A DNA stretch of 64,000 nucleotides. Source: Morinoia aosen (lineage: Eukaryota; Arthropoda; Malacostraca; Amphipoda; Talitridae). Made by a program: the position numbers and the translations under genes. The stretch spans positions 82,825,130 to 82,889,129 of the forward strand of contig CM059567.1 of the NCBI GenBank assembly GCA_030386875.1. The letters run 5' to 3'. Below, piece after piece: positions 1 through 10,995 of the stretch (positions are counted from its first letter, which is position 1; each line of letters opens with the position of its first letter). The notes below the pieces were generated by a model. It had not been told where the DNA came from. It was given only the letters and a program-made list of their open reading frames with translations, and searched no databases.

Positions 1-299
1 GCAAGAGACATCGCCGTTCATTAGCGGTGGCCTGCCGTAGAGGTAGCACTTGATAAGAGTCGTCGCTGTTCATTAGCGGAAGCGTGACCGTCGAGGAAGC
101 ACCTGTATAGATCACAGATGCGTTATAGAAGTAACATCACTTCGTATTAGTCCCTACCGTCCGATCTAACTGATTCTTTGCCAATACCGAATCCTGTGCG
201 AATTCCTAAGTACCAATAAAGGATAACCACGTTACTGCATAGTCACTCCCGAACCTCATTCGCGTTAGTTTCGACCTGTACATGGAAAGGGACGGAACA
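1..299 (+). repeat. Diverged LTR of the same Ty3/Gypsy family as 18054-27421 (left-truncated by window edge)
   Basis: It shares with the 237-bp LTRs at 18054 and 27185 the two copies of a GTTCATTAGCGG motif, the block around CCAATAAA, the segment CTCCCGAACCTCATTCGCG and the end GGAACA. It carries about 100 extra bases between the AGCACCTGT block and the polyadenylation signal. Downstream of position 299 there is no TGGTGCCC primer site, so it is a solo LTR or the 3' LTR of an element lying to the left. The true 5' end is outside the window. Confidence 0.8.
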
Positions 300-2343
300 T
301 ACGAAACAATTTCTTCGAAATGATCTGAAAAGTTGAGATGTACGTAGGGAACAACGACGCCCTCATAAGAAGATAGAGCCTTTGCGTACCCCAGCTGTCA
401 CCTTCTAGTTGGTACTGAAGAGATAAGCTGCCCTTGAGTTAATTTGATTGCGAACGTCATTTTCTTACGTGTACGCACATTTGTCTCTCCCGCCCTCCTG
501 AGGACAAAGTATGATTGTTATCAACTCCATAACTATAGCACCTTCTTGTGGAATTTTTTTAGCGATTGCAAACTTCGATAAACTGATAATTCAATTCAGA
601 AATACTGGAAATACAATAAATGTAATTATTAGTTAATAAAAGAAATTTCTAATTAGAATTACATTCTAGATTTTTAAGCAACATTTAACTATTTATGTTT
701 TCTTTACCTGATTGTTTGCAACCTAGAAAATACACTCAATTGTAAATAGAGAAGAGAGACATTCCCAGTTATCGTTAATAATTAACTAGACATTGAAACT
801 GAAATCAGAGCAGAAAACATCAGACAAACAAACGCCTTGACGTTTGACTTTGGTCCGAGGTGGTGTCTCTATGCTCCCTGATTACAATGAAGTGTGTAAA
901 GGAACTTCGCCCGTCCGCTTTTCTTGATAGTTTTTTTATTATTTTCCGTACCGGGCAACTTTATTTTTTCAATTATGGCCTGGCAACATCGCCCAATCAT
1001 CCGTGAGCCTGTGAGCCTCGGCACGCGTTACTGTGTCTCTCGTGGTTCTGATCTAACAGGACTTCTTTTCTTGAGCCACCGGTATGTTATGTGTAACTTT
1101 TATGACTCTTGTGTTTTGCTTTGTAGGGAAACTTTCATATTTTGTTAAATGTGTTCAAACTGTTCATTGTGTGAAATCTCTCGTTCTTTTTTCTGACTTA
1201 ACTGCCAGAGTTCTAACTGCTCTTCGGTGCATGTGACAGTAGGGTGAATAATTATTATTTAACCATGAGACTAGCTTTCCGCGTAGTTTTATTTAGTGCT
1301 TCGCGCCGCCACAGCTTCATCATTAGCGGCCGCAGCACAAGAACTCGTGCCCAAGCTGAAGGGATAACTCTCTTGTAGGTACGCGGGTGAGCCCGCTTGG
1401 TTACCATGACTCCGTGCCCTTCGAAGTTGAGCTCGACTGCGTGGGCCACGCACGAACCTGAGCCGTACTGGAGCGACGATACTCCTACCCATTTCTCCCG
1501 GGATCTGCACTCACGCCACTTCAGAAGTTGAGTCACTTGTTGCGTGACTCTGGACTCTGGGTGTGGTCGAACCTGAGCCTAGCAGCCAACCTAATTTTTC
1601 CGTATTTGTGATATCAAATATTGTAAGTTTAAGTCATTAGTATCCATCATCCGTTATTATTTAAAATTTGTCAACCGCGTACATTAAATTATGTTATTTG
1701 CCGAGTCTTCATTTCATCCTTGTGGTTGCGTCTCTCGTGTTCTCTTGACAAAGTGCTATGATAATATCGTAGAAGTGGTATAGTTGTACAAATTCGCTCC
1801 ACTATATTATAGCCCCTTCATGCAACTTGTGTCTCCTAATCCACTTATGAGGCATAAATAGTCAATGTACACGGCGTATATATTTCAAAAAAGCTCCATT
1901 GTGAAGATGGTTAGACCATTGGTTCTTCCGCACCCACGTCCCGGCTCAGGTACCCATGCAGGAATGCGGGAACATCCGTTGCTCTCTCACGCTGCCTAAG
2001 TTGACGCCGTGACCCTCTTATCCTATTCAGAAGCTTCCCTCCAAGTTTTTAGACATTCGTGCGTGCATATATTTCCATAAATTTATATAGTATAGCGTGT
2101 AGCTGTTGTGTTCGTGCATTATTACCGAAAATGATTGTGTTCATCTTATATTGATCGCGAATTGTTCATTAAATAGTACTTTTACGCCTGTATTCGTCGT
2201 ATTTCGCACCGGAGTAACACGTTCCACTCTTCCTCAGAATGCAGCAATATCTACGTCACCATTTCTTGCAGTTTTTCTAATACAAGAAATTTACTGATGT
2301 AATATTCACAAAAACCTCGAACGAACTACGTAATTTGATATTA
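300..2343. other. Unannotated AT-rich stretch
   Basis: Only short open frames occur on both strands, without recognisable motifs, conserved domain signatures or convincing splice structure. Nothing more can be supported. Confidence 0.5.
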
Positions 2344-2345
2344 TA

Positions 2346-2921
2346 CCGTTTGGACCATAAAAAAGTAAAACCAAATTTAAATGTTAATATCTTTGGATTT
2401 ATATATTTCAGTTTCATTTTTTTGCATTACACACAGCGATATACATCCTGACTACAAAGCTTTACACTTATGATATGTATCCTTTACACAGAACACTAAT
2501 CGATAAGAATTATTAGCAAGCTAAGTTTGGAAGAAGAATAAAACTTGGCCATCACATTGGATGGCCACCCATGAGCCCCGACCTCACACCTTGTGATTTT
2601 TTCTGCGTGGCTAGTCGAAGAATAAAGTATATTCCTCACCACCTCAGAATATGGAGAAATTGCGGGATCGAATTATAAGTGAAATTGAAATAATAGAATA
2701 ATACTACATATTGACCCTCTAACTCTTGTATCATTTCTGACCTCATTAAAATGTCATTTACAACTCACATTTTAACAACTATTAGTTATCTCATTACTGA
2801 TACAACCAATGTTAATGTGACTTTAAATGAATGTGACTTTTAATGTTGAATTAAATTATTTTCATTCACTGTAAATTTATCAGCATTTAAAGTAAGGTTT
2901 ACTTTTTTATGGTCCATACGG
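2346..2921 (+). mobile_element. Tc1/mariner-superfamily remnant with inverted termini and TA target duplication
   Basis: The left end reads TA then CCGTTTGGACCATAAAAAAG; the right end is its near-complement (CTTTTTTATGGTCCATACGG) followed by TA, at 2922-2923. TA duplication is the hallmark of the superfamily. Inside, 2562-2690 encodes a WPPMSPDLTPCDFF stretch, the region around the third catalytic aspartate of mariner-type transposases, then runs into frameshifts and stops. At 576 bp it is less than half the length of a full mariner, so it is an internally deleted, dead copy. A second, different mariner with the same kind of motif lies at 46386-46896. Confidence 0.8.
2562..2690 (+). pseudogene. 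Mariner transposase C-terminal fragment
   Basis: The reading W-P-P-M-S-P-D-L-T-P-C-D-F-F matches the conserved block before the last catalytic D of mariner-like transposases. The following residues fit the family only after frame changes (a Pro-rich stretch, then Glu-Lys-Leu-Arg-Asp-Arg-Ile-Ile in another frame), and stops follow. It is coding debris within the 2346-2921 element and cannot make an active enzyme. Confidence 0.7.
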
Positions 2922-2923
2922 TA

Positions 2924-4078
2924 TATCATTGAAATGATTTTTTGTTATAAATTTGTGTGCGTAAAAGTACAAATTTTCTTCGTTTCTCCATTAACCATTC
3001 GAAAGATAATTTGACGTCCGATGTTTGATACATATTACACTTTCGAAATGTGTTGTAAAAATGAAAAAATGTAGATGAGTTGCCTCCTTTGTAAAATAAA
3101 CGTACAATTTGTGAGTTAGTATTATTCATGAGATTATCAATATTCTGCGGCAATCTTGCGAGTAAAATTCTAAACGATCATTTTTAAAACATTCTCCGAA
3201 TACATCTAATAGATTTTATCGGAAGACCTTTTTGCAGTTTAGGTATTTTCAGTCAAAAATCATTGTTTTTTTATTGCTTAAAAAGACTCTCGAAGATGTT
3301 CCCGAATAACTGTAGAAATATTAGGAACGTCTTGCAACTCCAGCGCCTCCCAGATGGGGGGGAAGTGGTGTTAGTCAGAGATAAATTGTAGGCAATGCGG
3401 CACAGCCGTATTTGTACGCCTATCTTCGTGTAATAATGTGTACATTTCAATGGTAAATCATTATCTAATTGGAAGTATATAACAGTAGTAGTTTAGAAAG
3501 ATCAGCGACAAACCCCCACACCCCCCCCCCCTCCCTCCTCCCTCCTCCGAAAGGGAAGCTGGGCATTGTGGGCTGCAGTTGGGGTAGAAGGGTGTTCATC
3601 GGCTCGTAAAGCAACTAAGTAGTGTTTATGATGTGTATATTTTCATAAGAAATACGTTATTTATCTAGGTAAAACTATATTACAGTAGTCCATGAACTAT
3701 TTTCAACCTATTGTTGGAAAAATTGATGTTTTTCCACCGCGAATTTTGGTGAATCTTTTCCATGGTAAAAATTGATACTGACAACTCCCTGCTAGCCTCA
3801 CACAAGCTCTTGCTTATGTACCAACTCCCGCTTCAGTGTGTCACCTGCCAATTCTAAGCAGAAACTGTACATTTGGATAACACAATTCACTACTTTTGCT
3901 ATAACAATTTACTCGTAATTTTTTTTATAATAAACACATTTTGTTCATTCAAAACATGAGATTGGTAAAACGTTTTTCTCCTTTGCTAAACGCGGGGGGG
4001 ATGTGATACCAGAAAGAAGATTGACTGTATCCCTTTATTCTTTTTTTTCGTGCTTCGATCGCGCTTCTGTGATACGTA
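2924..4078. other. Unannotated; contains a polypyrimidine tract at about 3511-3548
   Basis: No gene is supported. The C/T-only tract (runs of C, then CCTCCCTCC) is a low-complexity homopurine/homopyrimidine segment. Small frames in either direction lack motifs. Confidence 0.5.
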
Positions 4079-4580
4079 AGTTTTCAACACTGACACGCAC
4101 ATTTCCCCTCCAACTTTATAGCTATATTGATGCGGTTTGTTGCATTTGAAATTATAATGTGTGCTCTAAAATGACTACTGGTTTGATTTTCGAAAATTTG
4201 TATGTTACACTTTTTACGTAGACTTTCTAACTTCAATCGGCGCTCTTGTAAAATGTAAGTTTTCAAGACATTCGTTTCAATTTATCCGAAATTTACATAG
4301 CTAGAGCAATGTGGTTTGCTGCATTTGAAACTGAAATGTGTGCTCTAAAATTCTATCGCAGTTGATTTTCAAAAATTTTTAAGTGAAACTTGTCCCGTAG
4401 ACTTTTTATCCTAAAATTATAACTTTTACCAAACCTTTTTCAACAAAAATTTTTAAATTAGGAAAGAATTCAAACTCAAAAAACGGCGCGGAAACATTTT
4501 GAAGCACACATTCTACTTTCAAATGCAACAAACCGCATTGCTCTAGCTTTCTAAATTCCGGAGAAATAGGAACAAATGGT
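4079..4580. repeat. Two diverged tandem copies plus one inverted copy of a ~170-bp repeat
   Basis: Segments 4079-4256 and 4257-4412 align along their length: both have a GGTTTGYTGCATTTGAAA block, then AATGTGTGCTCTAAAA and a GTAGACTTT end. The segment 4490-4575 carries the reverse complement (TTTCAAATGCAACAAACC, followed by GCTCTAGC). The sequence shows a head-to-tail pair with a third arm that can fold back. The family is not recognised. Confidence 0.65.
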
Positions 4581-5494
4581 ATGTATAAACATTTTTTAAT
4601 TATCATGAATAACTCATTTTCTATGCCCTAATGCAAAAAAATTGTTTAATAAAAGTTGTTAGGAATCTAAAGATCTGGTAGTCTGCATATTTTTATAGAC
4701 GTAAGTCCAATAGAAAAAATCTACTGCTGAAAATCCATTTCTGGGCCGACCGGTGAGCATGGTCCCCTTAACGAAAAACACGTTAGGCCTTCTAGCATGA
4801 TGCATGACCATCGAATTACCGACATCTCTCTGATGCCTCATGTGCTACAACATTAAATCATCGCCAAAAAGTGATTTAACTTACTAGCCAAATTTGAATT
4901 TCACGAGATCATCATTGCAAGGATGATTCATCAATCAGCTTTTCGGTGTCAGTGTGCGTCTTGCCAGCATTCCCTTCATATATCGTGTGTTTTGAAGTGC
5001 GGTGGCTAAGATCAAGTTCGGTTCGATCCTAGTGCTCTGGCGCTCTCACGCAGGCATGACGTTCGATCCCATGTGTTGGCCCATGTGCAAACTGTAGGCC
5101 CATGTGCCTGCAGTTTGCACATCTGCATCACCAGAAGGCCTACTCGATTTCTAAATATTAATCGCTAGCAGGATTGGAGCTAGCTTATTGGTGATGCTAA
5201 TGTTGGTTGAGCACCATACCGGCTACCACTCGACTAGTAACACTTAAAACTTGCTTAAATGCTTAACGAAAATTTATTCCTATCTTAAGTGCATAACTAA
5301 AATTAAAATCTTGCCTAAGAGCAAATTTGCCAAAGAGCAGCAGCTGAGGGCGAAGAAATGGTCGGACGTAGAACGCCTTATTTTCCTCCAGCGTAACTGA
5401 AGCTTATCAATCGCTCCTGTTTCCCGGGGGTCGGCGGATTATGGAAATCGCCCGAATTTGCTCATGGCAAATTTATTTTCATTTTTCAACAAAT
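4581..5494. other. Unannotated stretch with a strong hairpin at 5083-5122
   Basis: No gene is visible. The hairpin has arms ATGTGCAAACTG and CAGTTTGCACAT plus an inner AGGC/GCCT extension with one T-G opposition and a short loop. Confidence 0.5.
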
Positions 5495-5498
5495 TTAA

Positions 5499-6644
5499 GG
5501 GGGTCCTCCCGTCAAAACTGAGTTTTGATCCGATTGGTCTGAAATTTGGCCACTATATGTATTTTTGCAAGAAAAACATATTGTCCTCATGTAACGTTTT
5601 TGATTTAGGCCTTATTTTATTTTTTATTTTTAAATACTCGTTTTTTGGTTCATTTTTGGGTTGTTTTCAAAAGAGTAGAAGTCAATGAATTTTGGTGCTA
5701 GAACACATACAAAGACAGTTTTGGAATTCTAGAAACATTGCAAACAAACTGACAGTCCTGAATTTTTTATTTGAAACTTCATTTTTCATAGATATGCGAT
5801 ATTTGATCAATACCTAAAATATACCGAATTTTTAGGTTTTGAACTAGCATAAAAAAAAGACAACGTACAAATTGGGAAATCGAGGAATGTCAGTTTGTTA
5901 GGAATGTTCCAAGGATTCTAAAACTGTCTTTGTTTTCTTCCTAGCATAAAAACTCAATGACTTCTTTTCTTTTGAATTTTGAAAATAAGTAACTTTACAG
6001 TATAGGCCAAAAACAAAATATTTTGTTGAAGTGTAATATAATGGAAAAATTATGTAATTGAATGCTGTTTTCATTTTTATTTCGATAATCTCCATGCATA
6101 ACATCATATTCACACTGTAAATTGTAATTTAAAATTTAAAAAACAGGTAAAAAAATGTTTACTTATTTCATAAAAATTATGAAATTTTTTATTTTCAGTC
6201 TGATTCTTATGAAATTTGACTATTATATGTAACTTTTAAAAACAAACACAATTTTCCCCATACATTTTTTTAATGCAGGCCTTAGTTTTTGAATAAATTT
6301 GACATATTGGTTTTTAGTCCACTGGTATTGATATTTCAAAAGAATAGAACTCATTGAGTTTTTGTGCTAGATCAAAAACAAAGACAGTTTTAGAATCCTT
6401 GGAACATATCTAACAAAAGTATGTTCGCAAATTTTCTATTTCTCCTTTTGTTTTCTTTTTATAGGGGTCAAAATGTGCTCGAAAATATAAGATTGTGGTC
6501 CCCTTACCCCCCCTGGGGGTAGGGGATCTATTGTCCGTAGCGCCATAAAATTTTAGGACCGAATAGTCCACCACCTAAGGGTTCTTTTCCAACAATAACA
6601 TGAAAAATACCCATCGGAGAGAAAAGGGGCACCGGAGGACCCCC
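5499..6644. mobile_element. TTAA-flanked inverted-repeat DNA transposon, non-autonomous
   Basis: The left end is TTAA (5495-5498) then GGGGGTCCTCC; the right end is GGAGGACCCCC then TTAA (6645-6648). TTAA duplications occur in the piggyBac and Kolobok superfamilies; termini starting in a G run fit Kolobok/T2-type MITEs somewhat better than the usual CCC start of piggyBac. The superfamily call is therefore an inference. There is no transposase frame. The interior has three copies of a block containing AAAGACAGTTTTRGAATYC, at about 5670-5760, 5885-5965 (inverted) and 6340-6425. Confidence 0.65.
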
Positions 6645-6648
6645 TTAA

Positions 6649-6871
6649 ATAGCTCAGCTGTTACCTACTGCAGAAGCTGAAATTTCCAGAGCTACTCCAT
6701 GGAGATCAGTAAAGTTATTCCTCATTTTTAATTTGCAGGAAAGTCATTGTTTTCAATCAAAAGGTCACTTGAAACTTGGAAACGAAGAAGATGGAACGTT
6801 CTGATGCACTAATTGAAATAGTACCTTTGTTTACCTTTATAATTGATTTTAATTTAAATTTGAATGATTTT
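6649..6871. other. Short unannotated spacer
   Basis: AT-rich sequence between two inverted-repeat elements; nothing recognised. Confidence 0.4.
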
Positions 6872-7212
6872 AATTGATTTTTTTAAAACGTAACGGACGA
6901 AAACTAAAGAAACTTAGACCCATGCCAGTAAACGTATCTTTTCTATAAACAGAAGGGCAAAATGTGTTATTTGTGTACCAAACAATCTAATAAAGGTAAC
7001 CAAACAATCTAATAAAGGTAATTTATAATTGATTTAAAATTTAAAATCAATCAATATTAAACCTTTTACCTTACCTTTATAAATTACCTTTATTAGATTG
7101 TTTGGTACAGATCACAAATAACACATTTTGCTCTTCTGTTTGTAGAAAATGTACGTTTACTGGCATGGGTCAAAGTTTCTTTGGTTTTCGTCCGTTACGT
7201 TTTAAAATCAAT
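6872..7212. mobile_element. Foldback element with ~140-bp arms
   Basis: The left arm (about 6873-7030) and right arm (about 7065-7212) are near-perfect reverse complements; both carry AAAACGTAACGGACGAAAAC, CCCATGCCAGTAAACGTA, AAATGTGTTATTTGTG and CAAACAATCTAATAAAGG. The centre is AT-rich and itself partly palindromic. There is no coding frame. The right arm ends inside or against the Penelope reading frame that begins near 7201, so the foldback either inserted into the Penelope element or marks its 5' truncation point. Confidence 0.75.
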
Positions 7213-7414
7213 AGTATCAAGACGTTATTGTTCCGGGCATATGAAATTAGTTAAACTTATTTATCACTGCATAATGAACATGCATTTCTCAAACAATTTA
7301 TTTTGAACAATAGCTATCCGCTTCATATACTCAATAGATGTAGTCGGCAACTGATAGAAACCAAATGTAATTCTGCTACGATGCCGCCGACCGATAGAGA
7401 AAAAGAAACTGTAC

Positions 7415-7885
7415 GTGTCGATGCCGTTCTTTGGTTTTCAGTCCGAGAAGCTGCAGAAGGAATTATGCTCTCTCACAATGAAATATTTTACGTGTGTTGA
7501 CCTCCAGATTATATTAGTTAACAATTTTAGAATCGGTACTCTGTTTTCATTCAAAGATAAACTACTTATGTCTATGCTCTCCTCTATCGGGTATAAACAT
7601 TGTTGCCCACTATGTGGGTCTGTGTATGTTGGTTCTACCACACGCGCACTAAAATGTAGAGTATTTGAGCATATTGGTAGGAGTTTCAGAACCGGTAATC
7701 CACCAAGTAAGCCAACTCATTCAGCTGTACGAATTCATTCAGATCAGTGTAAATCTCCCGTTCTACAGCAAGACTTTTCCATCTTAAGTTCTGCTAACTC
7801 AGTCACTGATTTACGTATTATTGAATCCCTCTTCATTAGCCGCTTAAAACCCGATCTAAACGATATGCAGTCGTCCCACCCCTAA
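7415..7885 (+). pseudogene. GIY-YIG endonuclease domain of a Penelope-like element
   Basis: The frame encodes a family-typical linker (NNFRIGTLFSFKDKL, then LSSIGYK), a CPLC zinc-ligand pair, the GIY-YIG-type core with YVGSTTRALKCRVFEH, and a downstream RSFRTG segment and E-S-L-F-I stretch. In PLEs this nuclease nicks target DNA for target-primed reverse transcription. The endonuclease frame itself is open to its natural-looking stop after 156 codons, but the upstream protein is disrupted by a frameshift near 7410 and a stop at 7252, and the reverse transcriptase body is absent. The first Met at 7415 is not a true start; it is simply where this frame opens. Confidence 0.85.
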
Positions 7886-7974
7886 AAATAGCTTCTGTTT
7901 AAAGTTTTTTACCATTGTTATTGTTTGTATAGTTTTTTCTTCAATTATGATTGTTTATTTTCCGTGTGTTTTTC

Positions 7975-8032
7975 AGACATCCGCTGATGATGACCTTAGG
8001 GGTCGAAACGTTCGTTCTTAACAAAAATGTCT
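7975..8032 (+). ncRNA. Hammerhead-ribozyme-like motif of the Penelope element
   Basis: The core CTGATGA (7984-7990) is followed by a stem GACC/GGTC (7992-7995 with 8001-8004), then GAAAC (8005-8009) and a short stem III in which A8008-T8015 and C8009-G8014 can pair. The predicted cleavage point is after 8016. G7983 can pair with C8017, and AGACAT (7975-7980) with ATGTCT (8027-8032) closes a distal stem I across an internal loop. Hammerhead motifs in PLE terminal regions are established. Stem I is imperfect, so activity is uncertain. Confidence 0.65.
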
Positions 8033-8080
8033 TTTAAATTGATAGTCTTTGCTATTACCTTCATTTTGATGTATATCAGT

Positions 8081-9100
8081 CGCACGCTGAAATGGGTCAA
8101 GGGACACAGTAATCGGAAAGATACACATTGGGAAAGTCACCAAAATGAATCTACAATGCGCCATCATAGATTTTTGGCCTGCCGAGCAAAACTATGGTTC
8201 TAGTTTAATCAACGGCACTGTTTTGTATTTGCAAAGATAACTAATATATATATAATTAATCATTTGTGCAGGTAATCGTCTTATGCGTATTTCAAGATAT
8301 CCATTGTAATTTAGAACTTGCCTACGCTGCAGAAAAATATCAGTCGGTATTGAGTGGAATTCATGCCTTCGATGTTTTTGACCGTTAATCAGTCAAATAT
8401 TATTTTGAAAGTAAATCTGTCAAATTTTTGTTTGACAGCTGCATCAATTGCTGACAAAGACAATGCGAACGTCAGAAAGGGGGATAGAAAAGTTCAGGCT
8501 GGTGGCGTGATGAACTTTCGAGGCATCATCATTGCAGAAGGCTTTCATAGCTTGATTTGCGGCACCCACAATTTTGAGTAAACTCGTAGCATAGCCAGTT
8601 TGTTGGTAAGTTACTTTGGCAGTTTCTTCGGATCGTATGCTTCAATGGCAGTCTTAGTGCGTAACTTGATGAACAGTGGGGAGTATTAATAACTGCTCAG
8701 ATGGGAATGAAAAAATTAACGTTGTAAATTTGGGGAGCAGCAAAACTAGGGAGAGAGAAGTGTGAGCGAAAAGGCAAATTACTGTGGAGGAGAGCTGATG
8801 TATTGCGGTAGAAGTTGAGCTAGAGTACATTATAAAAGAATGCAGTGCCTGGTAGCCCTAATTCTGAGGGCGGGCGATGGCGAAGTGCTAGAATTGAGTT
8901 ACGATGAAGTTGAATGGAGTACGTCGGTAGTTTTGCAATGATGCACTGAGAATATCAGTTGGGATTTGGCGTATAGAAGTGTGTCTTTGCTCTGAATGTA
9001 TTAGTAATAATTCAGTGATTAAATGACTGAAAGTGTACATAGGTAAGGAGTGCGTGAGTAGTGACCTTTTAGTCTATTGGTTTTGTTTGTAGGGTGCTTT
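8081..9100. other. Unannotated stretch
   Basis: No recognisable gene or repeat; G/T-richer sequence towards 9100 grades into the minisatellite. Confidence 0.4.
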
Positions 9101-9299
9101 GGTAGTGAACTCAGAGCATGTGGCAGTGGGGAAGGAAAGCGTAGTAGTGAGCATGGAATGTGCGACAGTGAGTGTGGAAAATGATGAGGGTGAGTGCAAA
9201 GAGCGCAATAGTGTGTTCGACTGTGATGGCGTTTTGCATGGAATGTGCGACAGTGAGTGTGGAGTGTGATGGCTGTGACCGAGCAGTGCGTGACAGTGA
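9101..9299. repeat. GTG-rich degenerate minisatellite, left part
   Basis: Recurring units of the type GTGACAGTGAGTGTGGA and GTGTGATGGCTGTGACCG. The array is interrupted by the Harbinger element and resumes at 10528 with the same unit, which shows it was continuous before the insertion. Confidence 0.8.
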
Positions 9300-10527
9300 G
9301 GGTGCGTTCACACTACGAGCGGAGCGGCTATAATGTTTGTACAGGTTGAATGCAGAAACGCTTGGCTGTTCACACGACAAGCGGAGCGGAGCGGCGCGGC
9401 GCGGAGCAGAGCGGAGCGGCACGCTCGGGAAATTCGTTGGGATTTTTTGACGCTCGCGTCGAGCGTTTCTCCTCGGCTCCGCCTTTGGATCGTCATATCT
9501 TACTGGGGTAGAATTGTAGTTTGAGTTAAAAAAATCTAGTATATAACTATTGATTTGTGCAACTAATCATATAACAATTATAACTGATAGTGTAACATGT
9601 AATATTTTAGTGTAATTTCACCCATTTGGGTTCATTAATCATTTATTTCTATTTTCTTCTGCTTTCTCTGATAAGTTATTTTATTATTGCTTCAGTTTAA
9701 GGAATTTATTTTGCTTTTCTCGTGATGTAGTTTCATCTTTCTTGTGATGCTGTGTATTTTATTATATGATCTTGATTAAAGTATAATTATGTTCGATGTT
9801 TTAATAAAGTTATCATTTTTTCCGTAAAATGGGAGAAAAAGGAGGCCGTATGATGATGAGGAGGACTCAATGAGTGTCAAATACACAATAAGTTGCAAAA
9901 TTTTATGAGCTTGGGTGATTTTTTCCAATACTAACGGAAAGCATATCAGTGTTTCGAGAACTATTTGGTCAGGACAAGTCAATATTTGTCAGTATTTTTC
10001 ACTTAGGTTTCTCTGGCATAACCCTGAATTTCTGAAGGGAATTACTTTACGTTCACTCACGTTTAAGTCACCACAAGACTTTTTTGTTCGTACTGGCCTA
10101 CGAAAACCTGTAGTAATATATGTGATACAGCCTATATGGAAAGACTTTAATTTTGCTTAAACTACTTTGCTTTACATGTATCCTCAATAAAAATTTGTGT
10201 ATTGCTAAACAGCAAATTTATCTAATCTCGTTTGAAATTTTTCTTTCTATAAGGGATTGTAGTACATCAAAAGTTGCCGGCTTCATCCGTAAATACTCAT
10301 AGAATTGTGATTCATCTCTCCTCAGTGCTTCGAAGAGATAGTGGTATTCTCCATAGCGATCTCTCCTCATGTTGATGGGATGGATCCAGTGTTTCTGTTT
10401 TGCCGTCGAGCAACAAAAGCGCATTCACGGAACGCTCCATAGCGACTGATGCTTGTGTAGGTCGCTCTGCTCAGCTCACATGTGAACACACGCGCCGCGC
10501 CGCTCCGCTCGTAGTGTGAACGCACCC
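9300..10527 (-). mobile_element. PIF/Harbinger element, 1.23 kb, internally deleted
   Basis: Terminal inverted repeats begin GGGTGCGTTCACACTACGAG at the left and end with the complement at the right. They continue into GC-rich GCGGAGCGG repeats on both sides. The element is flanked by TGA (9297-9299) and TAA (10528-10530), consistent with a 3-bp TWA target duplication with one changed base. A minus-strand fragment at 10218-10424 encodes a HARBI1-type transposase N-terminus. The DDE catalytic part is missing, so this copy would need an enzyme supplied elsewhere. It sits within a minisatellite. Confidence 0.85.
10218..10470 (-). pseudogene. Harbinger transposase N-terminal fragment
   Basis: The frame 10218-10424 contains HWIHPINMRRDRYGEYHYL followed by an R-R-D-E-S-Q-F-Y-E-Y-L-R-M segment. 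This is the characteristic start of HARBI1-like nucleases (W-V-H-P-I-N, then G-E-Y/F-H-x-L and E-x-F-x-x-Y-F-R-M). A likely original start ATG lies near 10443 on the minus strand in another frame reading A-L-L-L-L, so a frameshift near 10400-10420 broke the gene. The catalytic domain is absent after about 70 codons. The fragment agrees with the terminal repeats that define the element. Confidence 0.75.
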
Positions 10528-10530
10528 TAA

Positions 10531-10725
10531 GTGTGGAGTGTGATGGCTGTGCCCGTGCAGTGCGTGACAGTAAGTGTGGAGTGTGTTGGCGGTGACCGTG
10601 CTGTGTGGGACAGTGAGTGTACGTGGAGTGTGATTTCAGTGACCGTGCAATGCACGATTCTAAGTGTTGAGTATGATGACGGTGACCGTGCTGTGTGCGA
10701 CAGTGAGTGTGGAGAGTGCCCAGGC
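10531..10725. repeat. GTG-rich degenerate minisatellite, right part
   Basis: Units of about 50-60 bp, such as GTGTGATGGCTGTGCCCG, GTGACAGTAAGTGTGGAG and GGTGACCGTGCTGTGTG, continue the array of 9101-9299. Open frames on both strands here are by-products of the repeat. Confidence 0.8.
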
Positions 10726-10845
10726 AGCAAAAATTATTTGGAAAATGTTGTGCCACTTCTGGCACTCAGCATTCGGGCAGTCTTGGTAACCAAAATTGTT
10801 CCCATGTTGGGATTTTAAAAACCGGGAAAATATAGGGAATTTATA

Positions 10846-10995
10846 TGGGGACGGAATTGGTACTCCAAACTGGGGGCGGAATTGGTACTCCAAACTGGGG
10901 ACGGAATTGGTACTCCAAACTGGGGACGGAATTGGGACTCCAAACTGGGGACGAATTGGTACTCCAAACTGGGGACGGAATCGGTTCACAAAATT
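10846..10995. repeat. 25-bp tandem repeat, six copies
   Basis: The unit is TGGGGACGGAATTGG followed by TACTCCAAAC. Six near-identical head-to-tail copies are seen, one of them a base short. The open frames across it on both strands are repeat artefacts. Confidence 0.9.

Larger units (their letters stand above)
7201..8080 (+). mobile_element. Penelope-like element (PLE), 5'-truncated 3' end
   Basis: From 7201 one frame reads a thumb/linker-like region (KTLLFRAYEIS, then NEHAFLKQFILNNSYP) with one in-frame stop at 7252-7254. Around 7400-7420 the frame shifts by one base and continues as MPFFGFQSEKLQKEL and the GIY-YIG endonuclease ending at 7885. Downstream, 7975-8032 carries a hammerhead-ribozyme-like core, a known companion of PLEs. 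The reverse transcriptase core is missing. The element is dead as it stands. Confidence 0.8.

Noticed and set aside
10846-10995. CRISPR array from regularly spaced repeats
   Set aside because: Units are directly adjacent with no unique spacers, and the genome is eukaryotic.
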